A stretch of 64,000 bases of DNA. Source: Desulfosarcina ovata subsp. ovata. GTDB lineage: Bacteria > Desulfobacterota > Desulfobacteria > Desulfobacterales > Desulfosarcinaceae. A program made the translations under genes and the position numbers. The notes beneath the pieces were generated by a model, which was given only the letters and a program-made list of their open reading frames with translations, was not told the DNA's origin and did not search any database. The stretch covers positions 6,295,724 to 6,359,723 of the forward strand of contig NZ_AP021879.1 in the NCBI RefSeq assembly GCF_009689005.1, given 5' to 3'. Positions 8,131-16,047 of the stretch are shown here, one piece after another (positions within the stretch are counted from its first letter, which is position 1; every line of letters starts with the position of its first letter).

Positions 8131-10011
8131 CTAAATACCCAGTGCCTGGCGCTTCTTGTCGATGTTGTCGATCATCAGGCCGGCGGCTTTTACCGGATCG
8201 GTTTCCACGGCGAAGGCCGCGCCCACGACGTCGTTGGCCGCCTGGGTCAACACCTCGGTCACCACCGGGCTGCCGAGGACCGGTGGCACGGTACCCAACA
8301 CGGTGAATATCCCCGAAGAAACCACGTAAGCGCCGATGCTGACCGCCTTCTCGCTCATCCACTCGGGCGCGGCACCCGCCACCGGCAGGTCACAGATGTC
8401 GACCCCCAATGCATTGGCCACGGCGGCACATACCGAAAGGATGCGGCTGATGTCGACGCATGAGCCCATATGCAATACCGGCGGAATCCCCAGTGCCTTG
8501 CAAACACCCTTCAGCCCGTCTCCGGCGTCATCGGCCGCCTCGGGCAGCATCAGGCCCACCTTGGCGCAGGCAATGGCGTTGCATCCGGTCGTCACCACCA
8601 AAACGTTGTTTTCGATCAAATGGCGCACCAGTCCCACGTGCCCCTCGTCGTGTTTGATCTTGGGATTGTTACACCCCACCACCCCGGCAATGCCCCGCAC
8701 CGCCCCGGACTTTATGGCGTCGAGCAGCGGATCGAGCGATCCCCCCAATGCCTTGAGGATGGCTTCGGTGCTGAAACCGACCATGCAGGCTGTCTTATCG
8801 GCGGGAATGAATACTTTTTCCGGAACCCGGTGGGCATAGTTTTCGACTGCCGATCCAACGATCTCCTTGGCGATCGCCAGGGCACTTTCCTCACTGAACT
8901 GCATGTGCACGGCCCCGGGGAACTTGGCTTTGGGAGAGGTGGAGATAAAGCGGGTATGAAAACATTCGCACAGGTCGCCCAACGCCGGCATGATGCACTG
9001 CACGTCCACGATCATGGCGTCCACGGCGCCGGTAATGATGGCCAGTTCCTGCTGCATGAAATTGCCGGCCAGGGGAATGCCGTGGCGCATGACGATTTCG
9101 TTGCCGGTGCAGCACATGCCCACGACGTTGATCCCTTTGGCACCGGCGGCCTTGGCGTTGGCCACCAGGCTCGGGTCGCCGGCTGCGGCCAGGATCATCT
9201 CTGAAAGTACCGGCTCATGGCCGTGGGCGATAATGTTGACATGGTCCTCCTTGAGCACCCCCAGGTTCGCCTCGGATTTCACCGGCATAGGCGTGCCGAA
9301 GAGAACATCCGAGATTTCGGTGGCCACCATCGACCCTCCCCAGCCGTCGGCAATGGAGGCCTTGAGGCCCTGAAGGATGAGGTTGACCGGATCGTTGTCG
9401 ACACCGATGTGTGTCCGGTGCATGATCTCGACGATCTCACGGTCGATACCACGCGGATCGATACCCATTTTCTGCCACTGGGCCACCCGCTTTTGCGGTG
9501 CCCGCCGGGTGAACTGCAACGGTCCTTCTTGCTTGCCGAATTCGGCGTAAACCGCTTTGGCCAGGTCCTCGGCGATAGCCTCCTTGCTGCGCTGGTCCGT
9601 GGCGATGCCATATTCTGCGGCCAGTGCGGCCAGCTTGGCTTCGTCTTTGATTTCGTATCCCCCGCTTTTTCCCTCGGCGGTGAGAAGCAGGGTATGGGCC
9701 AGATCACGTCCGTGGTCGGAATGCGCCGCCGCACCGCCCGCAATCATGCGGATGAGGTTGCGGGCCACGATGATATCGGCCGTGGCCCCGCAGATCCCCC
9801 GCTGGGGGCCATCGTCTTCAAAAGGACTGATCCGGCAGGGGCCCATGTTGCAGTTGCGGCAACATACCCCCAATTCACCGAAACCACATTCGGGAAGCAT
9901 TTTTTCGTAACGGTCCCATACCGTTTCAAGGCCGAGTTGTTCGGCCCGGTCAAGCATCTGATGAACTGCAGGGTCAATACTCTTTTCCATAATTTTGTCG
10001 TCGAAGGCCAT
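8131..10011 (-). CDS. cooS: Anaerobic nickel-iron CO dehydrogenase catalytic subunit
   Basis: 626 aa, the usual CooS length, with GGGAGG upstream of ATG 10011. It interconverts CO and CO2 at a Ni-Fe-S C-cluster. The N-terminus has the B/D-cluster cysteines (CCRNCNMGPCRI and GICGA). C-cluster and active-site regions follow: HGHEPVLSE, GMCCTGNE, VVGCNNPK, TTGCNAIACAK and GSCVDISR. All expected Cys/His ligands seem present. It is the first gene of the cooS-cooF-flavoprotein unit. The Ni-insertion ATPase CooC (58.1 kb) and the Ni-binding CooT (44.7 kb) are encoded elsewhere in the window. No acsB-type subunit lies beside it, so this is a monofunctional CODH. Confidence 0.95.
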   Translation of the reverse strand: MAFDDKIMEKSIDPAVHQMLDRAEQLGLETVWDRYEKMLPECGFGELGVCCRNCNMGPCRISPFEDDGPQRGICGATADIIVARNLIRMIAGGAAAHSDHGRDLAHTLLLTAEGKSGGYEIKDEAKLAALAAEYGIATDQRSKEAIAEDLAKAVYAEFGKQEGPLQFTRRAPQKRVAQWQKMGIDPRGIDREIVEIMHRTHIGVDNDPVNLILQGLKASIADGWGGSMVATEISDVLFGTPMPVKSEANLGVLKEDHVNIIAHGHEPVLSEMILAAAGDPSLVANAKAAGAKGINVVGMCCTGNEIVMRHGIPLAGNFMQQELAIITGAVDAMIVDVQCIMPALGDLCECFHTRFISTSPKAKFPGAVHMQFSEESALAIAKEIVGSAVENYAHRVPEKVFIPADKTACMVGFSTEAILKALGGSLDPLLDAIKSGAVRGIAGVVGCNNPKIKHDEGHVGLVRHLIENNVLVVTTGCNAIACAKVGLMLPEAADDAGDGLKGVCKALGIPPVLHMGSCVDISRILSVCAAVANALGVDICDLPVAGAAPEWMSEKAVSIGAYVVSSGIFTVLGTVPPVLGSPVVTEVLTQAANDVVGAAFAVETDPVKAAGLMIDNIDKKRQALGI

Positions 10012-10143
10012 GCTTTTCCTCCCGAGTGGTAATTGACAGGTCGATACGCTGAAAGTGTTTTGTTGAACGTTGTGAATTTTATCTCATTAGAATTAAAAAA
10101 ATAATACCCCGCGTCAAGCAAAAAGGTTTTTCTGATAGATCCC

Positions 10144-10180
10144 AGCACCGATCGCCTTTACCAATGTGGCGATCGGTGCT
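10144..10180. repeat. Perfect 13-bp inverted repeat upstream of the antitoxin-like ORF
   Basis: AGCACCGATCGCC (10144-10156) and GGCGATCGGTGCT (10168-10180) flank an 11-nt loop. The hairpin ends 5 bp before the ATG of the BrnA-like ORF and could occlude its start. There is no T-tract, so a simple terminator is unlikely. Confidence 0.6.
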
Positions 10181-10185
10181 CTACA

Positions 10186-10374
10186 ATGTATCTTGACACT
10201 GATATCATTGATGTTTTCCGTACACGAGCGGAAAAGGCTGGCTATGGATATCAGACAATGATTAATGAAGCCCTCAGGGAATATCTTACGAAGAACGGAA
10301 AGCTTCTTGACGAAACGGTTATTCGCCAAGTAATTCGAGAAGAATTGGATCGGGCAGCTAAGGATCGGGGATGA
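10186..10374 (+). CDS. BrnA-like antitoxin, 5'-truncated, no toxin partner
   Basis: 62 aa. The sequence MYLDTDIIDVF...GYGYQTMINEALREYL matches the ribbon-helix-helix DNA-binding end of BrnA/CopG-type antitoxins, which normally start 15-30 residues earlier (a basic leader, then VTIYLDTDII). Here the frame upstream runs through a perfect hairpin and has no ATG, so the N-terminus seems lost or replaced. No BrnT-like toxin gene is adjacent; the upstream neighbour is cooS on the other strand. It may be a relic, or a solitary regulator. Confidence 0.55.
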   Translation: MYLDTDIIDVFRTRAEKAGYGYQTMINEALREYLTKNGKLLDETVIRQVIREELDRAAKDRG

Positions 10375-10478
10375 TATATTGGACAAGACGCATTTGAAAA
10401 AACGAGAACCCTTTCTATTTTGTCCAACAACCTTCCTGATCAGCCTACTTGTCCCTTGTGAAGCTAAAAGCGTAAGCT

Positions 10479-10552
10479 GAACCGCCTTGATACGGGATCC
10501 GTATACCGGGTGGTGTGGGAGGGGGGCGTCGTGAGGCTACTCCCTATCCCGA
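10479..10552 (+). mobile_element. Relic of a bacterial group II intron 3' end (domains V-VI)
   Basis: GAACCGCCTTGATACGGGAT folds with its downstream CCGTATAC...GGGTGGT as a domain V-like hairpin. It is followed by GTGTGGGAGG and a G-rich/C-rich stem ending in CTCCCTATCCCGATC, which looks like domain VI with a bulged A. This resembles the 3' ends of bacterial group II introns whose RNA reads GAACCGCC...GGTGGTGTG-GAGG. No reverse transcriptase gene and no 5' part is present, so it is a leftover. The match is from memory and needs a covariance-model search. Confidence 0.55.
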
Positions 10553-10566
10553 TCAACTGCCTAATT

Positions 10567-10815
10567 TTATCTAAAATTTGTATGCCAAACAGCATAATCA
10601 TCAAGAAGTTGTGCACTTTTGGTATTTTCTTCGACTGTTTTCAAATCCGCAAGGGTTAAAGTGAATTTTTTCTTATCATCAATTCTTCGAACTTCAACAG
10701 ATAACCCCTCTTCATCTTCAACCTCATCATCTAAACCCAAAATTTTATAAATTCTTTCAAATTGGTCATCAATATTACTTTTCGCGATAGCTTGTTTAAG
10801 AAACTCTTCGTTCAC
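10567..10815 (-). CDS. Small acidic protein of unknown function, probably missing its N-terminus by a frameshift
   Basis: 82 aa from GTG 10815, no family recognised (NEEFLKQAIAKSNIDDQFERIYKILG...). The GTG has no ribosome site. Further upstream, ATG 10898 has AAAGGA 5 nt before it and encodes a basic leader MVKKAKNKKK that runs out of frame at an A7 run (10868-10874). One extra A would join it as MVKKAKNKKKKKQLKSGTIQ... to this frame. So the intended gene is probably 10567-10898, with a frameshift, slippage or a sequencing error. G+C is lower than in the neighbours, as for transferred DNA. Confidence 0.5.
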   Translation of the reverse strand: MNEEFLKQAIAKSNIDDQFERIYKILGLDDEVEDEEGLSVEVRRIDDKKKFTLTLADLKTVEENTKSAQLLDDYAVWHTNFR

Positions 10816-10921
10816 AATTATTTTTTTAGGGGCGTTTTGTTGAATAGTGCCTGACTTAAGCTGTTTCTTTTTTTCTTGTTTTTAGCTTTTTTAACCATGT
10901 TTTCCTTTAATTTATAGGGCT

Positions 10922-12112
10922 TCAGGGAACCGTTGACAGAACCGTCAGCAGGTCTTTTCCAAAATCCTTCACCTGCCAGTTGCGGATGCCCTCGATCCCG
11001 GCCAGTTCCTTTTTCGTGGTGGGCCGCTTGACGGCAATGGCAGTGAGCAGGGCCTTGTTGAAGAGCAGGGCAGGGTCCAGTTCCAGATCCTCGGCGATTT
11101 TATCGCGCCACGCCTTGATCGCCTTGACCCGGTCGGGAACCTTTGGTGATACCGAGGGCCGCCGTTTGCGCGGGTAGACGGGCAGCTTGTCGGAAGGGAT
11201 GGCCTTGGCCTGTTTGACAATTTCCGCCAGGCTGTTGCCGTGGATCCGGATCTGTTTGGGGCTCAGGCAGCGGCCGGCCTCCATGGCCTGGGGGGTGTCG
11301 GTCATTTCATTGGCGATTTTGAGCAGCGAGGTGTTAGAAAAGACCTTGAACAGCGGACGGTCTTTTTTCATGGCCAGGTCCTTGCGGTACTGCAGCAAGC
11401 CTTCCAGAATCGCCAGGTTGCGCCGCTGCAAGCGACCGGCGCCGCGAAAACGCAGAAACAACGGGTCATCGCCGTTTTCCACCGGCCTGACGCCGGACAG
11501 GTATTCACACTCCTCCACGACCCACGCCAATCTTCCCTTGGCCTCCAACTCGGTCATGAGCGCCTTGGCCAACGGGATCAGATAGAAAACGTCCGATGCC
11601 GCATACTCGATCATCCCGTCGGGCAGGGGCCGCTGGGACCAGTCCTTTTTCTGGTAACGCTTGTCCAACTGGATGCCAAACCGGTTGTTGACCACCGCCC
11701 CCAGGCTGGTCTCCTTCTCGCCCAGATACATACTGGCCAGTTGGGTGTCGAACAGATTGTTGATTTCAATGGAGAAATCCCGGTACAAGGAGCGTATGTC
11801 ATAGTCGGACCCGTGGAATACCTTGCAGATCCGCTTATTTTTAAAAAGCGGTGCCAGGGGGGCAAGGTCGTTGACTTCGAGGGGATCGATGACCACATTC
11901 TCCCCGTTGCCGGCCATTTGCACCAGACACACTTTTTCCTGGTAGTGAAACATGGAGTCCGCCTCCAGATCGACGGCCAGAAATGGTTCCCGGTCGATCT
12001 TGCCGGCAAACTGCTTGAGATCGTCATTGGTTCGGATGAGCCGGTATGGCGGTACGGCGAGGTTGTTCATATTTTTTGCTTGACCCGGCAGGGCTTTTTC
12101 CCTACTTTCCAT
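10922..12112 (-). CDS. rnd: Ribonuclease D
   Basis: 396 aa. DEDD-type 3'-5' exoribonuclease domain in residues about 15-200: Exo I Asp/Glu in FLAVDLEADSMFH, Exo II in VFHGSDYDIRSLYRD, Exo III in MIEYAASDVFYL. An HRDC domain (about 225-305; RRNLAILEGLLQYRKDLA...) follows, then a second helical domain. It trims the 3' ends of tRNA and other structured RNA. Another in-frame ATG at 12070 is possible; neither start has a strong ribosome site. It is divergent from thrS with an 83-bp gap. Confidence 0.9.
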   Translation of the reverse strand: MESREKALPGQAKNMNNLAVPPYRLIRTNDDLKQFAGKIDREPFLAVDLEADSMFHYQEKVCLVQMAGNGENVVIDPLEVNDLAPLAPLFKNKRICKVFHGSDYDIRSLYRDFSIEINNLFDTQLASMYLGEKETSLGAVVNNRFGIQLDKRYQKKDWSQRPLPDGMIEYAASDVFYLIPLAKALMTELEAKGRLAWVVEECEYLSGVRPVENGDDPLFLRFRGAGRLQRRNLAILEGLLQYRKDLAMKKDRPLFKVFSNTSLLKIANEMTDTPQAMEAGRCLSPKQIRIHGNSLAEIVKQAKAIPSDKLPVYPRKRRPSVSPKVPDRVKAIKAWRDKIAEDLELDPALLFNKALLTAIAVKRPTTKKELAGIEGIRNWQVKDFGKDLLTVLSTVP

Positions 12113-12195
12113 AAGTTATCTTTTTATCAATGAATTGTTGGACAACCCGTCTGACGACAGTGCACAATCAATTCACGGAAGGTTGTTTAAAGGAA

Positions 12196-14112
12196 ATGAT
12201 ACATATCACACTTCCCGATGGAAGTCGAAAACCCTTTGAGGATTATCCCACGGGCCTGACGGTGGCCAAAAGTATCTCCGAAGGCCTGGCCCGGGATTGC
12301 GTTGCCATGGAAGTGGATGGCAACTTGGTCGACCTGGATCGGCCGATCCAAGCCGATGCCTCAATCCGCCTGATCACCACCCGCGATCCCGAAGCCCTGG
12401 AAATTATGCGCCACAGCGCCGCCCACGTGATGGCCCAGGCGGTGTTGGCCCTCTATCCTGATGCCAAACTGACTATCGGGCCGGTGGTGGAGGATGGCTT
12501 CTACTACGATATCGACATGCCGCCCCTCTCCGAAGAGGCGTTTCCCAAGATCGAAGCCGAGATGAAACGCATCATCAAGCAAAAGATTCCCATCCGGCGC
12601 CACGAGGTCAGCAAGGCCGAGGCCCTCACCTTTTACAAGGACGAGCCGTACAAGACCGAAATGATCGACGCTCTGGCCGACGGCACGATCTCCTTTTACA
12701 AACAGGGCGATTTTACCGATCTTTGCCGGGGGCCCCATGTGCCCCACACCGGTTTTGTGCGCGCGGTCAAACTGATGCGTGTATCCGGCGCGTACTGGCG
12801 CGCGGATCAGTCCAAGGCCCAACTGCAGCGTATTTACGGCACCGCTTTTTTCGACAAAAAACAGCTCAAGGAGTATCTCCACTTTCTCGAAGAGGCCAAG
12901 AAGCGCAACCACCGCAAGATCGGGGCGGCCATGGATCTGTTCAGTTTCCATGACGATGCCCCGGGCATGGCCTTTTTCCATCCCAAGGGGATGGCGGTGT
13001 GGAACGCCCTGCTCGATTTCTGGCGCGACGCCCACCGCGCGGCCGGCTATGTGGAGACCAAGACCCCGATCATTCTCCAGCGCACCCTGTGGGAGAAGAG
13101 CGGTCACTGGGAAAATTACCGCGAGAACATGTACACCACCGAGGTGGACGAGCAGGCCTATGCCATCAAGCCCATGAACTGCCCCGGCGGCATGCTGCTC
13201 TACAGCACCCGGCCGCACTCCTATCGCGAGTTGCCCATTCGTGCGGCCGAGATCGGCCTGGTCCACCGCCACGAACTGTCCGGTGTGCTCAACGGCCTGT
13301 TCCGGGTGCGCGCCTTTCATCAGGACGATGCGCATCTGTTCATGATGCCGGAGCAGATCCAGGCGGAAATTCTCGATTTGCTGCGTCTGGAGGAGCAGGT
13401 CTACAGCAAGTTCGGCCTGGATTTCCACCTTGAGCTGTCCACCCGGCCGGAAAAATCAATCGGTTCCGACGAGCAGTGGGACACGGCCACCAACGGCCTG
13501 CGTTCGGCCCTGGACGCTTACGGCAAGGAGTATCGCATCAACGAAGGCGACGGCGCGTTTTACGGCCCCAAAATTGACCTGCACATCAAGGACGCCCTGG
13601 GCCGCACCTGGCAGTGCGGGACGATCCAACTGGACATGAGCCTGCCCGAACGCTTCGACCTGACCTACGTGGGCCGGGACAACGAGAAGCACCGGCCGAT
13701 CATGCTGCACCGGACCGTGTTCGGCTCGATCGAACGGTTCCTGGGCATCCTGATCGAACATTTCGAAGGCAAGTTTCCCCTGTGGCTGGCACCGGTTCAG
13801 GCGGCGATCCTGCCCATCAACGACGACCTGATTCCCTTTGCCGAATCGATGGCCACAACCATGCGCGACGCCGGCCTGCGGGTGGAGGTGGACGACCGTA
13901 CGGAAAGTCTCAACCGCAAGGTCCGCGAGGCCCAGCTTGCCAAGACCCCGCTGATTCTCACCTGCGGCGGCAAGGAGAAGGAGGCGGGTACCGTATCGGT
14001 TCGTACCCTTGACGGCACCGTGCGCTACGGCATTCCCATGGATCAGTTCATGCAAAAGGTGACCGCCCATGTGGCCGAGCGGTGCCTGGCGCTGGACCTG
14101 TTTGACGAATAG
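12196..14112 (+). CDS. thrS: Threonyl-tRNA synthetase
   Basis: 638 aa from ATG 12196 (MIHITLPDGSRKPFEDY), preceded by AAAGGAA; an extra 22 in-frame codons upstream are not typical of the family. Domains in order: TGS, second additional (editing) domain with HSAAHVMAQAV, class II catalytic core with motif 2 (NGLFRVRAFHQDDAH) and zinc ligands in MNCPGGMLLY, and C-terminal anticodon-binding domain (LAPVQAAILPINDD). It charges tRNA-Thr in the cytoplasm. infC, which often follows thrS, is not present here. Confidence 0.97.
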   Translation: MIHITLPDGSRKPFEDYPTGLTVAKSISEGLARDCVAMEVDGNLVDLDRPIQADASIRLITTRDPEALEIMRHSAAHVMAQAVLALYPDAKLTIGPVVEDGFYYDIDMPPLSEEAFPKIEAEMKRIIKQKIPIRRHEVSKAEALTFYKDEPYKTEMIDALADGTISFYKQGDFTDLCRGPHVPHTGFVRAVKLMRVSGAYWRADQSKAQLQRIYGTAFFDKKQLKEYLHFLEEAKKRNHRKIGAAMDLFSFHDDAPGMAFFHPKGMAVWNALLDFWRDAHRAAGYVETKTPIILQRTLWEKSGHWENYRENMYTTEVDEQAYAIKPMNCPGGMLLYSTRPHSYRELPIRAAEIGLVHRHELSGVLNGLFRVRAFHQDDAHLFMMPEQIQAEILDLLRLEEQVYSKFGLDFHLELSTRPEKSIGSDEQWDTATNGLRSALDAYGKEYRINEGDGAFYGPKIDLHIKDALGRTWQCGTIQLDMSLPERFDLTYVGRDNEKHRPIMLHRTVFGSIERFLGILIEHFEGKFPLWLAPVQAAILPINDDLIPFAESMATTMRDAGLRVEVDDRTESLNRKVREAQLAKTPLILTCGGKEKEAGTVSVRTLDGTVRYGIPMDQFMQKVTAHVAERCLALDLFDE

Positions 14113-14267
14113 TTTTCTGGTAAGCGTTCACAGGGCACCTCATCTGCTTTGTTCCCGGGCACTTGAAGTACGACAAGGTCGTCGGCGTGCCCGGCGCCGC
14201 GCATCTGAGGCACCCTGTAAACGATTACAGATCAATATGTTACGATAAATTGGTCACGTTGATTGCC

Positions 14268-14678
14268 ATGAGAACTGCCCGATCAATCGATTTTTTTGCC
14301 TGGTTGCCGGTGGCGGCCCTGTGTGCGGCGATTTTTCTTCAGTCCTGTTTCGCATCCCCGGATATCGGTCCCTCGTTTCCGCTGAAAGACAAGGCGCTGC
14401 ACGCAGCCGTGTATGCCCTGCTGGCCGGACTCGTTTTCCGGGCCTGCCGGCTGACCTGGCCGGCCTGGCGCGCCCCGATCCAGATCCTGGTGGTGAGCGT
14501 TGCCTTTGCAACCCTGTTCGGCGCCGGCGATGAACTGCACCAGGCGTTTGTGGCCACCCGGCAGGCCGATGCATTGGATCTGCTGGCGGATCTGGTGGGC
14601 AGCCTCGTGGGCGGCGGCATCTACCTGACGATTTTCCGGCGACCGCCCAAAGCGACAGCCAGGCCGTCCACCCCTTGA
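14268..14678 (+). CDS. VanZ-like membrane protein
   Basis: About 136 aa from ATG 14268 (MRTARSIDFFAWLP). Four hydrophobic segments are visible (LPVAALCAAIFLQS, AAVYALLAGLVF, IQILVVSVAFATLFG, LVGSLVGGGIYLTIF), with the family pattern DKALHAAVYALLAG and GAGDELHQAFVATRQADALDLLAD. The VanZ family is named after teicoplanin-resistance VanZ, but most members have no known function. The ribosome site is weak. An upstream in-frame start at 14163 would add a non-hydrophobic leader and is less likely. Confidence 0.8.
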   Translation: MRTARSIDFFAWLPVAALCAAIFLQSCFASPDIGPSFPLKDKALHAAVYALLAGLVFRACRLTWPAWRAPIQILVVSVAFATLFGAGDELHQAFVATRQADALDLLADLVGSLVGGGIYLTIFRRPPKATARPSTP

Positions 14679-14779
14679 CTATTTCGCCCATGGATGGGAT
14701 GCCGTCACCGGAAGTGATGCGTGAAAATGATTTGCCGGCCGGCCTGAAAAACAACCAACACCGGAAAGACCCCATCATC

Positions 14780-15517
14780 ATGTTTGCACAAGGACAGCGT
14801 CAACCCATTGGATTCGGTATCTCCCTGACACCGACCGGCAAAGCCATGCTTATCGCCTACGCGGCGGTGTACGTTCTGGAACTGCTTGCCGAACACTGGA
14901 TGGGGATTCCCCTCTATCAGTGGCTGGCCCTGAGCCCGCCCGGAAGCGGGTATTTTCAATTCTGGCAGCTGGTCACCCATCCTCTGGTCCATGATCCGAG
15001 TGCACCCATCGGTTTTCTGATCGACTGCCTGGTCTTCTATTTTTTTGCCGGCACCATTGAATTGTCGCTGGGCACCGCCGGATTTTTGCGGCTTTACCTG
15101 ATGGCTGCCGTGGGTGCGGCCATTGGCGGACTGGCCTTCAGCGTTTTGTTCGGCGTGGGCATCCCTTACGCCGGAATGATGCCCAGCCTGCTGGGCCTGA
15201 TTGTCGTTTTCGGCCTGCTGCAGCCCGAAACTACCATTCTGCTGATGTTCGTGCTGCCCGTCAAAGCCAAATACATCAGTTACGGCACTGTCGTTGTCAC
15301 CGCCCTGACCTTCCTGGCCCGCACCAATCCCCATGGTGCCTATCACCTGGGCGGCATCGGCCTGGCCTGGCTCACCTTCCGGTCCCCCTCCCAATGGCTG
15401 AACATGAACTGGTGGCGCTGGAAATATTTCGAATACAAACAGAAACAGCACCGTGCCAAGTTCACCGTCATCAAGGGGAAGAAAAATGATGATGACGACC
15501 GGCCGACCATTCACTGA
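14780..15517 (+). CDS. Rhomboid-family membrane protein lacking the catalytic Ser
   Basis: About 245 aa with six or so membrane helices in rhomboid order. The L1/TM1 region is FQFWQLVTHPLVH, as in rhomboids (W-x-L-x-T-x-x-x-x-H), and the last-helix His is in YHLGGIGLAW. The GxSG active-site loop is replaced by YAGMMPSLLG, so the serine nucleophile appears to be missing. It is probably a non-proteolytic relative. The C-terminal tail is basic then acidic (KKNDDDDRP). Starts at 14717 or 14675 are also open; I chose the ATG nearest the conserved region. Confidence 0.65.
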   Translation: MFAQGQRQPIGFGISLTPTGKAMLIAYAAVYVLELLAEHWMGIPLYQWLALSPPGSGYFQFWQLVTHPLVHDPSAPIGFLIDCLVFYFFAGTIELSLGTAGFLRLYLMAAVGAAIGGLAFSVLFGVGIPYAGMMPSLLGLIVVFGLLQPETTILLMFVLPVKAKYISYGTVVVTALTFLARTNPHGAYHLGGIGLAWLTFRSPSQWLNMNWWRWKYFEYKQKQHRAKFTVIKGKKNDDDDRPTIH

Positions 15518-15928
15518 CGGCTTTCGTCAGCGCTTGCCGTCTGTTGTTGCGCGTGGCCGGTAAACCCCAATGTTGCAACATTGGGGTAACGATCCGTACT
15601 CGATCGCCCTGTAAAGCACATCACATACCAAGGTTAAATGCGATTGCCCTGGTGTGAATCCTGCTTCACCGAAATACCCGTCACCCTGACCGTATCCCTT
15701 GCCCATGCGCTCCGCAGGTCCGCCGGCCCACCACCTTGGCCGAAAACCGTGTCGGGGATTGAACCCGTCGTTGCCCGCCGCTGCTTGCACTTTACGGTAT
15801 GGTATTTGCTATCTTTCTGGGACTCAAGAAATTCTGTACGGAAGCGTGTATGGTGGTGATTGTCATCGCACCCCTGCATTTCAACCATCCACCCCAAGTG
15901 TGAATTCAAACTGGTAAGGAGCGTCTTC
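15518..15928. other. Intergenic region with a palindrome; no supported gene
   Basis: The stretch between the rhomboid-like gene and the CoA-transferase leader has no convincing gene. A minus-strand ORF (15527-15790) reads FRPRWWAGGPAERM...AIEYGSLPQCCNIG. It has no start signal, and part of it only reads through the palindrome at 15565-15586. It might be a fragment of a repeated element. Confidence 0.5.
15565..15586. repeat. Perfect 22-bp palindrome, copy 1
   Basis: CCCCAATGTTG is followed immediately by its exact reverse complement with no spacer. A near copy lies at 54698-54717. With no loop it is better read as a protein-binding site or repeat-element end than as an RNA hairpin. Confidence 0.6.
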
Positions 15929-16047
15929 ATGGAAAAAAAATCACTTCATTTGCAGCTGGCCAAAGCAAAACGGGCGCGGGGGATCGCGTCGTCAAAGAAC
16001 CCCATCCCTTAATCGGCAAACAGCATCTCATCGATATCAAACACCCC

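Noticed and set aside
8099..8362. N-terminal extension of cooF
   Set aside because: It overlaps the cooS 3' end, is rich in Arg and Gly, and the ATG at 8098 has an excellent ribosome site.
15745..15785. tRNA-like T-arm on the minus strand (GGGTTCAATCCCC)
   Set aside because: No matching acceptor stem, D-arm or anticodon arm could be formed around it.
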